Source of the DNA: Solibacillus sp. FSL K6-1523
Lineage (GTDB): Bacteria; Bacillota; Bacilli; Bacillales_A; Planococcaceae
Direction of reading: 5' to 3'
NCBI RefSeq assembly: GCF_038005225.1
Contig: NZ_JBBOSU010000001.1
Location: forward strand, 732,001 to 796,000
Length of the DNA stretch: 64,000 bases
Under the pieces are notes generated by a model, which did no database searches, was not told the DNA's origin, and saw only the letters and a list, made by a program, of their open reading frames with translations. The translations under genes were made by a program, and so were the position numbers. How positions within the stretch are numbered: position 1 is the first letter of the stretch; each line of letters begins with the position of its first letter. Below, in pieces: positions 29,353 through 38,677 of the stretch.

Positions 29353-30639
29353 TTGAACAAGCATTCCTACAAAATTATCGCTGCACTCATTGCATTTGTG
29401 TTGATGATTCAAATGCCTGTAGCCTATGCTGCTTCTTTAAGTGACTTAAAGAAAGAAAGAAGTCAAATAGAAGCAGAGAAAAAAGAATTAACGAAATCAC
29501 TCCAACAAAAAACGGGTGAAATTCAATCGAATCAAAATACTCAACAAAAAATCATTAGCCAATTAGAACAAATTGGGGCAAAAATAAATCAAACGCATAA
29601 AGAAATCGAGTTAGTAGAAATTGATATCGAAATTGCAAATGGAGAAATTAGCGATTTAGAAGCTGAAATTGTTGATTTGCAAGAGCGTATTGATAAGCGG
29701 GACGAACTATTACGGGACCGAGCACGTGCGATTCAAATAGGCGGTACAGTAAGCTATCTGGATGTATTACTTGGCGCAAATAGTTTTGTCGATTTTATTG
29801 ACCGATTTTCGGCAGTCAATACATTAATGGATGCAGATCGTCAAATTATGCGTGAGCAAAAGGAAGACCAGGAAAAGTTAGAAGAACAAAAGGTCATACT
29901 TGAAACGAAAAAGAAAAAACTTGAAGAAAATAAAGCACAGCTGAATCGATTAATGGCTTCATTAAAAGAACAGCAGACAGAAAAAAATCGATTAGTCGAT
30001 GAGCTTGAAAAAGAAGAAGCAAGATTACGTAGTCAGAAATCAGAATTACAAGAAGAGTATGATGATAAAGTAGAAATTAGTGAAGAGTTAGAAAAACAAG
30101 TCCTTGCAGAACAGCGTCGTTTAGCTGAGGTTGCTCGTCAAAAAGCAATAGAAGCAAAGAAGAAAAGAGATCGAGAAAAAGCGAATGCCGTAAGTTCTGG
30201 TTCAGGGAAATTACCGACCGTAGCGGCTGGAACTTGGACAAGACCAGCGGCAGGACGCTATACATCAGGCTTTGGTAGACGAAATATCGGTCCAATTGGC
30301 AGTAAAAATCACTTAGGAGTGGATATTGCAAACTCCATTGGTACACCAGTTGTTGCCGCAGCAGATGGTGTTGTTTCCTATGCAAGTAGAATGGGTGGCT
30401 ACGGAAATTTTGTCATGGTCACGCATAGTATAAACGGACAAGTATTTACCTCAACTTATGCTCATTTAAGTGGCTATACAGCAAGTGTTGGTGATATTGT
30501 AACAAAAGGACAACAAATCGCAAAAATGGGTAATACGGGGAATTCAACCGGTCCACACGTACATTTTGAAATTCATGTCGGTGAATGGAATGGTGCACGT
30601 TCGAATGCAGTGAACCCATTGCGCTATATTTCATTATAA
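29353..30639 (+). CDS. Secreted coiled-coil M23 peptidoglycan hydrolase
   Basis: 428 residues from a TTG with AGGAGG 10 bases upstream. A signal peptide (to about AYAASLSD) is followed by long coiled coils (about residues 30-260, rich in E/K/Q) and a C-terminal LytM/M23 domain. The zinc ligands are visible in KNHLGVDIA and GPHVHFEIH. The PcsB/EnvC-like architecture and position directly after ftsEX suggest that FtsEX activates it, filling the role of CwlO in B. subtilis, although CwlO uses an NlpC/P60 domain instead. Confidence 0.9.
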   Translation: MNKHSYKIIAALIAFVLMIQMPVAYAASLSDLKKERSQIEAEKKELTKSLQQKTGEIQSNQNTQQKIISQLEQIGAKINQTHKEIELVEIDIEIANGEISDLEAEIVDLQERIDKRDELLRDRARAIQIGGTVSYLDVLLGANSFVDFIDRFSAVNTLMDADRQIMREQKEDQEKLEEQKVILETKKKKLEENKAQLNRLMASLKEQQTEKNRLVDELEKEEARLRSQKSELQEEYDDKVEISEELEKQVLAEQRRLAEVARQKAIEAKKKRDREKANAVSSGSGKLPTVAAGTWTRPAAGRYTSGFGRRNIGPIGSKNHLGVDIANSIGTPVVAAADGVVSYASRMGGYGNFVMVTHSINGQVFTSTYAHLSGYTASVGDIVTKGQQIAKMGNTGNSTGPHVHFEIHVGEWNGARSNAVNPLRYISL

Positions 30640-30649
30640 CGACTAAAAA

Positions 30650-30688
30650 GACAAAACTCGGAAAAAAATTCGGGTTTTGCCTTTTTTG
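30650..30688 (+). terminator. Terminator after M23 hydrolase
   Basis: CAAAACTCG pairs imperfectly with CGGGTTTTG and is followed by CCTTTTTTG. Confidence 0.8.
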
Positions 30689-30706
30689 TTAGAATACTTT
30701 ATAGAT

Positions 30707-30737
30707 ACATATGATATGGTACTACTATATCATATGT
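30707..30737. promoter_or_regulatory. Inverted repeat before the thioredoxin-like gene
   Basis: ACATATGATA and TATCATATGT are perfect 10-base arms separated by 11 bases, ending 16 bases before the start codon. No T-run follows, so an operator is more likely than a terminator. The binding protein is unknown. Confidence 0.5.
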
Positions 30738-30753
30738 AGCGAGGTGTACCACA

Positions 30754-31326
30754 ATGAAGAAAAATATTGGAATTGTCATCGTATTGGCATTGGTCATCGT
30801 CATGGCTGGAACGTATATTAAAAGAGAAATAGATGCAAGCAATGCAATCCCTGAAAAGTCAAAGGGTTATGAAGTGACGCTCGGAGAAGAAGTAGGGCTT
30901 CAAAAGGGACAAATAGCGCCTGATTTTACATTGATGAATATACACGGTGAGGAGGTAACCCTTTCAGATCTACGTGGAAAGCGTGTTGTACTTAATTTTT
31001 GGGCGACGTGGTGTCCACCTTGTGAAGCAGAAATGCCACATATGCAAAAATACTATGATAAATATGCCAAAAAGGATAATGTTGAAATTATCGGTGTCAA
31101 TTTAACATATGAAAAAGAAAATGTAGAGCGAGTTAAAAAATTTCTAGAAAGTTATAAAATTACGTTTCCAATTTTATTAGAGCCTGTTTGGAGTGTCTCG
31201 AAACAGTATGAAATTATTACAATTCCAACGACATTTATGATTGATACAGAAGGCAAAGTTCAAAAACAAATTGTCGGACCACTGGATGTAGATTCCTTAA
31301 GAGAAAATGTTAAAAGCTTAAATTAA
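30754..31326 (+). CDS. Membrane-anchored TlpA/ResA-like thioredoxin protein
   Basis: 190 residues with an uncleaved N-terminal membrane segment (GIVIVLALVIVMAGTYI) and an extracytoplasmic thioredoxin fold with NFWATWCPPCEAEMP (active CPPC) and the cis-Pro loop ITIPTTFMID. ResA/StoA-type proteins reduce disulfides in apocytochrome c or spore proteins. No cytochrome c maturation genes are adjacent, so the client is unknown. The B. subtilis resA symbol is not applied. Confidence 0.85.
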   Translation: MKKNIGIVIVLALVIVMAGTYIKREIDASNAIPEKSKGYEVTLGEEVGLQKGQIAPDFTLMNIHGEEVTLSDLRGKRVVLNFWATWCPPCEAEMPHMQKYYDKYAKKDNVEIIGVNLTYEKENVERVKKFLESYKITFPILLEPVWSVSKQYEIITIPTTFMIDTEGKVQKQIVGPLDVDSLRENVKSLN

Positions 31327-31408
31327 CTAAATAGAGAAAACATATTCGACTTTGAAAGTATGAAATTCGCTTTCCGTTCATAAATTTAAATGAACAGGAG
31401 GGAAAATT

Positions 31409-32839
31409 GTGCGAAGAAGTCGGATTTTTTTATTGCTAGGTGTCGTTATTTTAATACCTACAATTCTCTTTTTTTTGCTAGATCAGGAGCCAAATGCAAA
31501 GACACAAGATACGGATTTTGCTGTTGTGAATGAATTGCATGATTTGATTGCGAAAGAATCGGTGTATGATGTTACTTCAGAAAAGTTAGTTGAAGGGGCC
31601 CTTCGAGGGATGGCAAAAGCGATTGATGATCCGTATAGCACGTATTATTCACAACAAGAAGCCGCTCTACATAAGCAAACACTTGCTAGTGAGCGCATTG
31701 GCATTGGGATTGAACTGAGTGAATCAGAAGGGAAATTTATCGTTATTTCACCAGTAAAGACATCCCCAGCGGACAAGGCGGGTATTCGTCCCCTAGATGA
31801 AATCATTCAAATTAATGATACGCGTCTTGAGGGAAAAACGTTGAGTGATGTGATGCAACTGATGCAAGGGAAGGAAGGGGAGGTAGTCGAGCTTGTTGTG
31901 TTTCGTCCAAACTTAGAACGTCATGTGAAAATTAGTGTGAAGAGAGCGAAACTGAAAAATAATACAGTGCAATCGGAAGTTATTAAAGTAGAAGATACGG
32001 CGATTGGCTACTTAACGGTTACATTATTTGGTGAAGAAACAGGCGCTGAATGGCAACGTGAGCTTAATAAAGTATTTGAACAAGATGTGAAAGCATTAAT
32101 TATCGATGTTCGAGATAACCCAGGTGGCTATTTACATAGTGTCGCTCAAATGATTAGCACGTTTGAACGGCAGGAAAAAATATTCGCCTATATGCAAAAA
32201 AGTGATGGGAAAACAGAACCATTGAAAACAAAATATGTGGAAGAATTTTCTCCTTATATCGAAAAATTGAAGAATATTCCTGTTGCCGTTATTCAAAATG
32301 AAGGAAGTGCCTCTGCTAGTGAAGTATTTGCAGGTGCATTACAAGATTGGCAACGCGCAACGATTATTGGGGTAACGAGCTTTGGTAAAGGAACCGTTCA
32401 ACAAAATTGGGAGTTAAAAAATGGTGGTGAATTAAAGCTTTCTACAAATAAATGGCTCACACCAACACAGCGCTGGATTCACCATGTAGGAATCGAGCCC
32501 GATATTGAAGTGAAACAGCACCCGCTTTATGGAATTGGGACAAAATTATTAAAAGGTCGTTTTGAAACAGGTGATTTTAGTGAAGAAATAGCTTATACAC
32601 AGAACGTATTAGCAGAGTTAGGCTACGCAATTGTCCGCAAAGATGGCTTCTTTGATATGGAAACGGCACAGGCTGTTTCGAATTTTAGAAAACGCGTTGA
32701 TTTACAGGATGGGCGCCATATGGATGAGCAGTTCTTTGCGAAAGTGACAGAACAATTACAAGCCTATAAAGCTTCACAAATTAATGATACACAGCTTCAA
32801 ATGGCACTCAGTTTCGTCATGCACCAACTTCAAATGTAG
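31409..32839 (+). CDS. C-terminal processing serine peptidase (CtpB-like, S41)
   Basis: 476 residues from a GTG with CAGGAGGG upstream. Order: one N-terminal membrane segment, a helical region, a PDZ domain (IGIELSESEG...ADKAGIRPLDEIIQIN), the S41 protease core with GSASASEVFAGAL carrying the serine and GVTSFGKGTVQ carrying the lysine/glutamine, and a C-terminal peptidoglycan-binding-like segment (VLAELGYAIVRKDGFFDMET). B. subtilis CtpB (YvjB) processes SpoIVFA in sporulation and lies in the same place near ftsEX and minJ. Confidence 0.92.
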   Translation: MRRSRIFLLLGVVILIPTILFFLLDQEPNAKTQDTDFAVVNELHDLIAKESVYDVTSEKLVEGALRGMAKAIDDPYSTYYSQQEAALHKQTLASERIGIGIELSESEGKFIVISPVKTSPADKAGIRPLDEIIQINDTRLEGKTLSDVMQLMQGKEGEVVELVVFRPNLERHVKISVKRAKLKNNTVQSEVIKVEDTAIGYLTVTLFGEETGAEWQRELNKVFEQDVKALIIDVRDNPGGYLHSVAQMISTFERQEKIFAYMQKSDGKTEPLKTKYVEEFSPYIEKLKNIPVAVIQNEGSASASEVFAGALQDWQRATIIGVTSFGKGTVQQNWELKNGGELKLSTNKWLTPTQRWIHHVGIEPDIEVKQHPLYGIGTKLLKGRFETGDFSEEIAYTQNVLAELGYAIVRKDGFFDMETAQAVSNFRKRVDLQDGRHMDEQFFAKVTEQLQAYKASQINDTQLQMALSFVMHQLQM

Positions 32840-32906
32840 AGAAATAGTTTCAGATGTTACATCGGATATGTCGTTACAATTAGCACTACGCATAAACAGT
32901 AGGATT

Positions 32907-32915
32907 TGGTACAAT
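32907..32915 (+). promoter_or_regulatory. Likely promoter of the MinJ-like gene
   Basis: TGGTACAAT is an extended -10 about 34 bases before the start codon; no good -35 is visible. Confidence 0.4.
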
Positions 32916-32948
32916 AAATGAAGTAATGATTGGATGGTAGGTGGAAAA

Positions 32949-34118
32949 ATGGATTCAACTATTTTAATAGAAGTTTTGAAAAGTATTGGAAGGTTTTTCA
33001 TCAATCCATTACTATATATTGCTGTAATTTCAGCTATATTTTTAGGATATCAACGTGTAAAAAGAGAACGCAAATACTTTAAAACGCGTATTTTAGGAGG
33101 ATGGTCTGAGTTAAAGACTATGTTCTTCGCTGGTTTTGTATTATCGTTAATTGTTTCATTATCCAGTATTGTAATCGGTCTAACTGTTCCATTAGAGTTT
33201 TTAATTTTAATTACGCTCATCAGTATGATTGGTTTACTGTTATTTAATTATCATTTATTATCTCCAATAATCGTGATCGCGGTAGCATTCGTTGTAGTTG
33301 CTGCGATGTATTGGCAAGATTGGTCCTTTGAAATAATGGGCTTTGAATTTGCTGGACATAATGTTGCGGATGGGCTTGCGGTTACGGCACCTATTTTAGC
33401 AGGTGTATTGTTAATGGCAGAAGGTTTATTAATCCGTCGTTACGGGGCGAAATTTGCTTCACCTATAGTAGAAACGACAAAACGAGGGTTTAACGGAATT
33501 GCCTATTACAGTAAGAAAATTTGGGTTTTACCGGTGTTTATTATTATTCCGGGTGATGCATTTTCAGGGTTTTTACCATATTGGCCGCAATTTTCATTGG
33601 GGCAGGAGCAATTTTCACTTGTCCTGTTTCCGTTTGTCATCGGTTTCCAACAGCTTGTACGGAAAGTCATGCCCAAGTATGTCTATCCTGAACTTGGACG
33701 AAGCATTATTTTCATAGGGGAACTGTTATTATTAGTTGGTTTTACTGCTTACTTCTTCCCTATTTTAGGCGCAATTGCATTAGCGCTTGGGGTGATTTCG
33801 CGTACGATTATTGTTATTTATTATAGACGCAAAGAAGATCGTGATTCCTATGCTGTCATGCGAAGTGGAAAAGGAGCGATGATTGCGGCAGTATTACCGA
33901 ATTCTCCTGCTGAAAAAATGGGCTTAATTGCAGGTGAGGTTATCCAACGTGTGAATGGTCAAGAAGTCTTTTCAGAGGATGAATTGTACGAAGCATTGCA
34001 AATTAATGCAGCACATTGCCGTTTAGAGGTAATCGATCATAATCAAGAGCTCCGATTAACTCAGCATGCTGTGCATAACGATGACCATCATAAAATTGGC
34101 GTATTGCTAGTGAAATAA
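32949..34118 (+). CDS. MinJ-like polytopic PDZ membrane protein
   Basis: 389 residues with about seven hydrophobic membrane segments and a C-terminal PDZ domain (AVLPNSPAEKMGLIAGEVIQ, then VNGQEVFSEDELYEALQ). MinJ (YvjD) bridges DivIVA and MinD at division sites in B. subtilis, and occupies the same place downstream of ctpB. swrA, which lies between them in B. subtilis, is absent. ATG 32949 is preferred over the upstream in-frame start at 32934 because GGTAGGTGG lies before it. Confidence 0.8.
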   Translation: MDSTILIEVLKSIGRFFINPLLYIAVISAIFLGYQRVKRERKYFKTRILGGWSELKTMFFAGFVLSLIVSLSSIVIGLTVPLEFLILITLISMIGLLLFNYHLLSPIIVIAVAFVVVAAMYWQDWSFEIMGFEFAGHNVADGLAVTAPILAGVLLMAEGLLIRRYGAKFASPIVETTKRGFNGIAYYSKKIWVLPVFIIIPGDAFSGFLPYWPQFSLGQEQFSLVLFPFVIGFQQLVRKVMPKYVYPELGRSIIFIGELLLLVGFTAYFFPILGAIALALGVISRTIIVIYYRRKEDRDSYAVMRSGKGAMIAAVLPNSPAEKMGLIAGEVIQRVNGQEVFSEDELYEALQINAAHCRLEVIDHNQELRLTQHAVHNDDHHKIGVLLVK

Positions 34119-34132
34119 TAAACTAAAAAATG

Positions 34133-34169
34133 AAAACACAACTCGAGTGATAGGGAGTTGTGTTTTTTT
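34133..34169 (+). terminator. Terminator of MinJ-like gene
   Basis: AAAACACAACTC pairs with GGAGTTGTGTTTT (one mismatch), then T-run. Confidence 0.9.
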
Positions 34170-34294
34170 GCATAGAACTTTTCAAAACCTAACCCTTACA
34201 AATGTCGAATTATGGTATTATGGAAGAAAAGATTTATTGAAGAAATAAATTTCATTAAAAAAGGAAATGCTTATTGTTAGTAGGGGTGAATTCT

Positions 34295-34930
34295 ATGCTT
34301 GATTGGCTTACCATTGATAATGTTGAGGCAGTAATTGAACAATATAAATCATTAGGCCCGTTTATGGGGATATTTTTAACGTTTATCGAATCATTTGTAC
34401 CGATTTTACCGTTGTTCGTTATAGTAGTAGCAAATGCGGGTGCGTACGGATTATTTTGGGGGTTCCTCTTATCCTGGCTCGGCACCGTAGCAGGTTCCTA
34501 TGCCTTTTTCCTGCTTATCCGTAAATTTGGCAAACACCGTATATTCCGTTTTATTAAAGAACAGCAACAAATAAAAAAGCTCATTCATTGGGTAGATTTA
34601 CGCGGATTTACGCCATTATTTATTTTGCTTTGTTTACCGTTTACACCGGTTGTCTTGGTCAACAGTGTCGCTGGCCTTTCGAATTTAAAAAAGAAATATT
34701 TCCTGTTTACGCTAATCGCTTCAAAGCCGGTCATGATTTTTTTGATGAGCTATTTGGGGAGTGATTTACGAGCAATTTTAAGTGCGCCGATGAAAATTGT
34801 TGTTTCAGGGCTCATTATTTTAGTTATTTGGGGACTCGGTAAACTCTTTGAAAGAAGTTTAAACAAACGAGTAGAACGTGACTTACGCACAATTGAAAAA
34901 GCGAAAAAAGATAAGCTACAAGGGATGTGA
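34295..34930 (+). CDS. VTT/TVP38 family membrane protein
   Basis: 211 residues, mostly hydrophobic. It shows the SNARE-associated (VTT/DedA-superfamily) pattern: FIESFVPILPLFVIVVANAG, then GTVAGSYAFFLLIRKFG, and the LLCLPFTPVVLVNSVAGLSN helix pair. Relatives act as lipid scramblases or flippases; the substrate here is unknown. ATG 34295 is preceded by AGGGGTGA; an in-frame TTG at 34274 is less likely. Confidence 0.88.
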   Translation: MLDWLTIDNVEAVIEQYKSLGPFMGIFLTFIESFVPILPLFVIVVANAGAYGLFWGFLLSWLGTVAGSYAFFLLIRKFGKHRIFRFIKEQQQIKKLIHWVDLRGFTPLFILLCLPFTPVVLVNSVAGLSNLKKKYFLFTLIASKPVMIFLMSYLGSDLRAILSAPMKIVVSGLIILVIWGLGKLFERSLNKRVERDLRTIEKAKKDKLQGM

Positions 34931-34960
34931 TGACAAGTGTTAATCACATCCCTTTTTTTA
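34921..34960 (+). terminator. Terminator overlapping the VTT gene stop
   Basis: AGGGATGTGAT (containing the TGA stop) pairs with ATCACATCCCT, then T7. Confidence 0.9.
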
Positions 34961-35056
34961 TATGGGGGGAGAAAAAGTGTCCAACGGGTATGTAGTGCGC
35001 GAACATGCATTCTTATTATATAATAGAAGAAATAGATGAAAGATGAGGTGGGAAAT

Positions 35057-38000
35057 GTGTCATTACGTGTCATATCTGGAAGAGCGGGAACAGGGAAAAC
35101 AGCATTCATCCATCAAGAAATTGTAGAAGATTTGAAGGGAAATCCACTTGGTCCACAAATTTTTATTATCGTTCCTGACCAAATGACCTTCTCTACGGAA
35201 TATCAATTAACGAATAATTATGGGCTTGAAGGTATTATGCGTGCCCAAGTCATGACGTTCAAACGATTAGCTTGGTTTATTTTGCAAAAAGAAGGAGGCA
35301 TTGCAAAAGAGCGAATTGATGGGACAGGCTACCGCATGTTAATTCGCCGTATTTTAGAAGAGCATAAGGAAGAATTTTTATTATTCCGCCAAGCAGCAGG
35401 TAAACGAGGTTTTACAAAAGAAGTCGAGCAAATTTTAAAAGAGTTTAGCCAATACAATATTAATGTAGAAACGATTGAGCCTCTAATAGATTCATTAAAA
35501 GAAAATGGAGCAAGCAAAATTCTTCTTCATAAAATGCATGATTTACAAATTATTTTACAGCAATTAAATGACCGAATTGGTATGGATTATGTGGATGGCG
35601 ATGGTTATTTCCCGCTATTAATCGAGCGGATGCCAAAGATGGAAAGTTTACGTGAAACACATGTGTATTTAGATGGATTCGTATCGTTTACAGGGCAAGA
35701 ATTTGCGGTACTAAAGCAACTTTTACTTTATACGCAGCGAGTGACGGTTGTTTTACCATTTGAAGATGCTCAGCTTGATCAATTAGAGGGGGCTGTATTT
35801 TACCGTGCCGCGATGTCTTATGAAAAGCTGCAACATGAACTGAAAAAAGTACTATTTGAACAAAATATTGAAATCGAAGAAGAACAGCGGATTCATCTTG
35901 AAATGAATTATCGTTCGACAAATTCAGACTTGCATCATATTGAACAAAATTTCCAAGCGCCTACTTTCACACCAATTCATGCACAAAATCATGTGCAAAT
36001 TATTGAAGGGGCGAATCCTCGTGCAGAAGTGCAAGCAATTGCCCAGGAAATAAAACGATTAGTTGTCGAAGAAGGCAAGCGGTATAAGGATATTGGGATT
36101 ATGTATCGCCAAGCAGATGTATATGATGCGATACTTGCGACAACGTTCAAACAATATGAAATACCGCTATTTTCAAATGAAAAGCGTTCAATGCTGTATC
36201 ATCCTTTAATTGAATTTAGCCGTTCTGTTTTAGAAATTATTACAACGAATTGGAAATATGAACCGATTTTCCGTAGTGTCAAAACGGATTTGTTTTTCGC
36301 TCAAAATGCAAAAATTGCTGAAATGAGAGATAAAGTAGATGTGTTGGAAAACTTCGTCATTGCGAAGGGAATTGTTCATGATCGTTGGTTTAATGAAGAA
36401 GTTTGGCATTATCGCCGCTTTAAATCACTCGAAAAAATTAATTCCATCCAAACAGAAGATGAACGCGAAATTGAAAACCGTTTAAAAGAAGCGCGAGATA
36501 TTATTCGGGAACCTGTCTTTGCATTGCAACAAAAATTAAAGCAAGCGAAAATGGGGCGTGAAATTATTGTTGCGCTTTATGAGTTTATGGATCAGCTTGA
36601 TGTGTATAAAAAGCTTGTCAAAATGCAAGAAAAAGAAGAACAAGCAAATGAATTGCACCAATCTTTTGAGCATGAGCAGGCATGGAATGGTTGGGTCCAT
36701 ATTTTAGAGCAGTTTGACTTAATGTTTGGGAATAAAGAAATGACTGTCGAGGATGCCGCGCAAATTTTAGATGAAGGGTTTGAAACGCTTGAATTTTCAA
36801 GTGTGCCGCCAACTTTAGATGAAGTAACCGTTTCGACGCTTGAATTTGCTCGTTTCGATAATATGCAGGCGATTTTCATCATCGGTGTGAATGATGGTGT
36901 ATACCCAATGCGTATGGATGCTGGGGGTCTTCTATCAGATGACGAGCGCGCAACGTTTGAAAAGTCGGATTTTGAGCTAGCACCGGGAATAAAAAGTCGA
37001 TTGCTGCAAGAAAGTTTTTTATTTTACCGAGCTATTTCATCGCCAACGGATAACTTATTTATTACCTTTTCAAGTGCGGATGAGGAAAGTAAGGGCAAGC
37101 TATCTTCATTGTATATAAACCATTTGCATAAATTATTCGAGGTGGAAACAGCTGATGGAGAAAAGCAAAAAACATTACCACATAAGCGTGTAGTCATTGA
37201 TCCGCTCGAGGACATTAATCCGAAACAAATTTTAAATTATTTACGCCATCCATCGCCAGCAGTCGGTTTTTTAATGACACAATTGAAAAAAGCACAGCAA
37301 GAGCAAAAGCCATTACAAGCGGAGTGGAGCGCATTACAAGCGTTTTATGAACGTCAGCCAAAATGGCAAGAAGTTTTAGCGTTTGTTACGAAACCACTTT
37401 CTACCGTAAATGAAGCCGAGCCATTGACAGAAGAAATGGCAACCAAATTATACGGGGAAGATTTTTTAGCAAGTGTATCCCGTATTGAAAAGTTTTACAG
37501 CTGTCCGTATTCTCATTTTGCTTCGTATGGATTGAAGTTGCAAGAACGTGCGGAATTTAAATTGGAAACATTCGCAATGGGCGATTTATTCCACGAAGCG
37601 ATTCGCAAAATTTTGTCTGATAATGAACGACCAATTCCATTGAATAATTACCGTGCCTGTTATGAACAAGCGGATGAAACGGTAACGAATTTAGTAAATT
37701 ATTTTTCATACAGCATTTTGAAAAGCAGTCATCGTTTTGAATACATTAAAACGAAGCTCGTGAAAATTGTCGCGCGCACATTATTCGCGCTCATTAATCA
37801 AAGTGAGCTATCGAAGTTTAAAGCGATTGCTCATGAAAAACCTTTTGGAAAACGCGATGAGAAAAACGCGGAAAAGGATGATGAGAATCCATTACAGCCG
37901 CTAGAAATTGAACTTGAAAATAATCGTAAAATGTATGTGCGTGGACAAATTGACCGAATTGATGCATACAAAGATGCGGAAAATTTATATTTACGTGTCA

Positions 38001-38677
38001 TTGATTATAAATCGAGCGGACGAAAATTAGACTTTACAGAAGTGTATAACGGCATTTCGATGCAATTATTAACGTATTTAGATGTCGCGTTGCGGAATGT
38101 TCCGATTTTAGCAAAGGAAAGTAAGTTCGTAAGTGATTTATCCGAGCTTGAAAATATTATTGTACAAGCAGCAGGTATGTTCTATTTGCATGTGCATAAT
38201 CCACTCATTCAAACAGAAGATTATACGGAGCTTGAAAAAATTGAAGGGTTGCGTCAAGAAAAATTTAAATTGAGTGGCTATATGTTGAAAGACGTGGAAG
38301 TTGCGCAATTAATGGATACGTCATTAGAGCCGAGTAAAACGTCGATTATCGTACCCGCCGCATTTAAAAAGGATGAAAATTTGGAGTTTAATGGACGCTC
38401 ATCAAAAGTAATTGAGCCAAAAAATATGGAAAACCTTCAGCAATTCGTTCACCATAAATTACAACATGCAGGCAATGAAATTTACCGAGGAAATACGGAA
38501 ATTAAGCCTTATAGTTTGAGCAATCATACGGCATGTACGTTTTGCAGTTATAAGTCCGTTTGTCAATTTGATCAAGCAGAGGCGGGCAATCGTTTTAATG
38601 AATTGAAAAAACAATCGGAGCAAGAAGTATTTGAAAATATTGAAAAGGTGGTATGTGTGCATGATGATTCCAACTAA
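35057..38677 (+). CDS. addB: ATP-dependent helicase-nuclease subunit AddB
   Basis: AddAB resects double-strand breaks to Chi sites for RecA loading. The 1206-residue AddB shows Walker A GRAGTGKT near the N-terminus, a degenerate helicase core, and a C-terminal RecB-type nuclease domain (RVIDYKSSGRKLDF) flanked by the four cysteines of the 4Fe-4S staple (YSCPYS; CTFCSYKSVC). GTG 35057 is chosen with GAGGTGG upstream; an in-frame ATG at 35036 would add seven residues. The 3' end overlaps addA. Confidence 0.95.
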   Translation: MSLRVISGRAGTGKTAFIHQEIVEDLKGNPLGPQIFIIVPDQMTFSTEYQLTNNYGLEGIMRAQVMTFKRLAWFILQKEGGIAKERIDGTGYRMLIRRILEEHKEEFLLFRQAAGKRGFTKEVEQILKEFSQYNINVETIEPLIDSLKENGASKILLHKMHDLQIILQQLNDRIGMDYVDGDGYFPLLIERMPKMESLRETHVYLDGFVSFTGQEFAVLKQLLLYTQRVTVVLPFEDAQLDQLEGAVFYRAAMSYEKLQHELKKVLFEQNIEIEEEQRIHLEMNYRSTNSDLHHIEQNFQAPTFTPIHAQNHVQIIEGANPRAEVQAIAQEIKRLVVEEGKRYKDIGIMYRQADVYDAILATTFKQYEIPLFSNEKRSMLYHPLIEFSRSVLEIITTNWKYEPIFRSVKTDLFFAQNAKIAEMRDKVDVLENFVIAKGIVHDRWFNEEVWHYRRFKSLEKINSIQTEDEREIENRLKEARDIIREPVFALQQKLKQAKMGREIIVALYEFMDQLDVYKKLVKMQEKEEQANELHQSFEHEQAWNGWVHILEQFDLMFGNKEMTVEDAAQILDEGFETLEFSSVPPTLDEVTVSTLEFARFDNMQAIFIIGVNDGVYPMRMDAGGLLSDDERATFEKSDFELAPGIKSRLLQESFLFYRAISSPTDNLFITFSSADEESKGKLSSLYINHLHKLFEVETADGEKQKTLPHKRVVIDPLEDINPKQILNYLRHPSPAVGFLMTQLKKAQQEQKPLQAEWSALQAFYERQPKWQEVLAFVTKPLSTVNEAEPLTEEMATKLYGEDFLASVSRIEKFYSCPYSHFASYGLKLQERAEFKLETFAMGDLFHEAIRKILSDNERPIPLNNYRACYEQADETVTNLVNYFSYSILKSSHRFEYIKTKLVKIVARTLFALINQSELSKFKAIAHEKPFGKRDEKNAEKDDENPLQPLEIELENNRKMYVRGQIDRIDAYKDAENLYLRVIDYKSSGRKLDFTEVYNGISMQLLTYLDVALRNVPILAKESKFVSDLSELENIIVQAAGMFYLHVHNPLIQTEDYTELEKIEGLRQEKFKLSGYMLKDVEVAQLMDTSLEPSKTSIIVPAAFKKDENLEFNGRSSKVIEPKNMENLQQFVHHKLQHAGNEIYRGNTEIKPYSLSNHTACTFCSYKSVCQFDQAEAGNRFNELKKQSEQEVFENIEKVVCVHDDSN

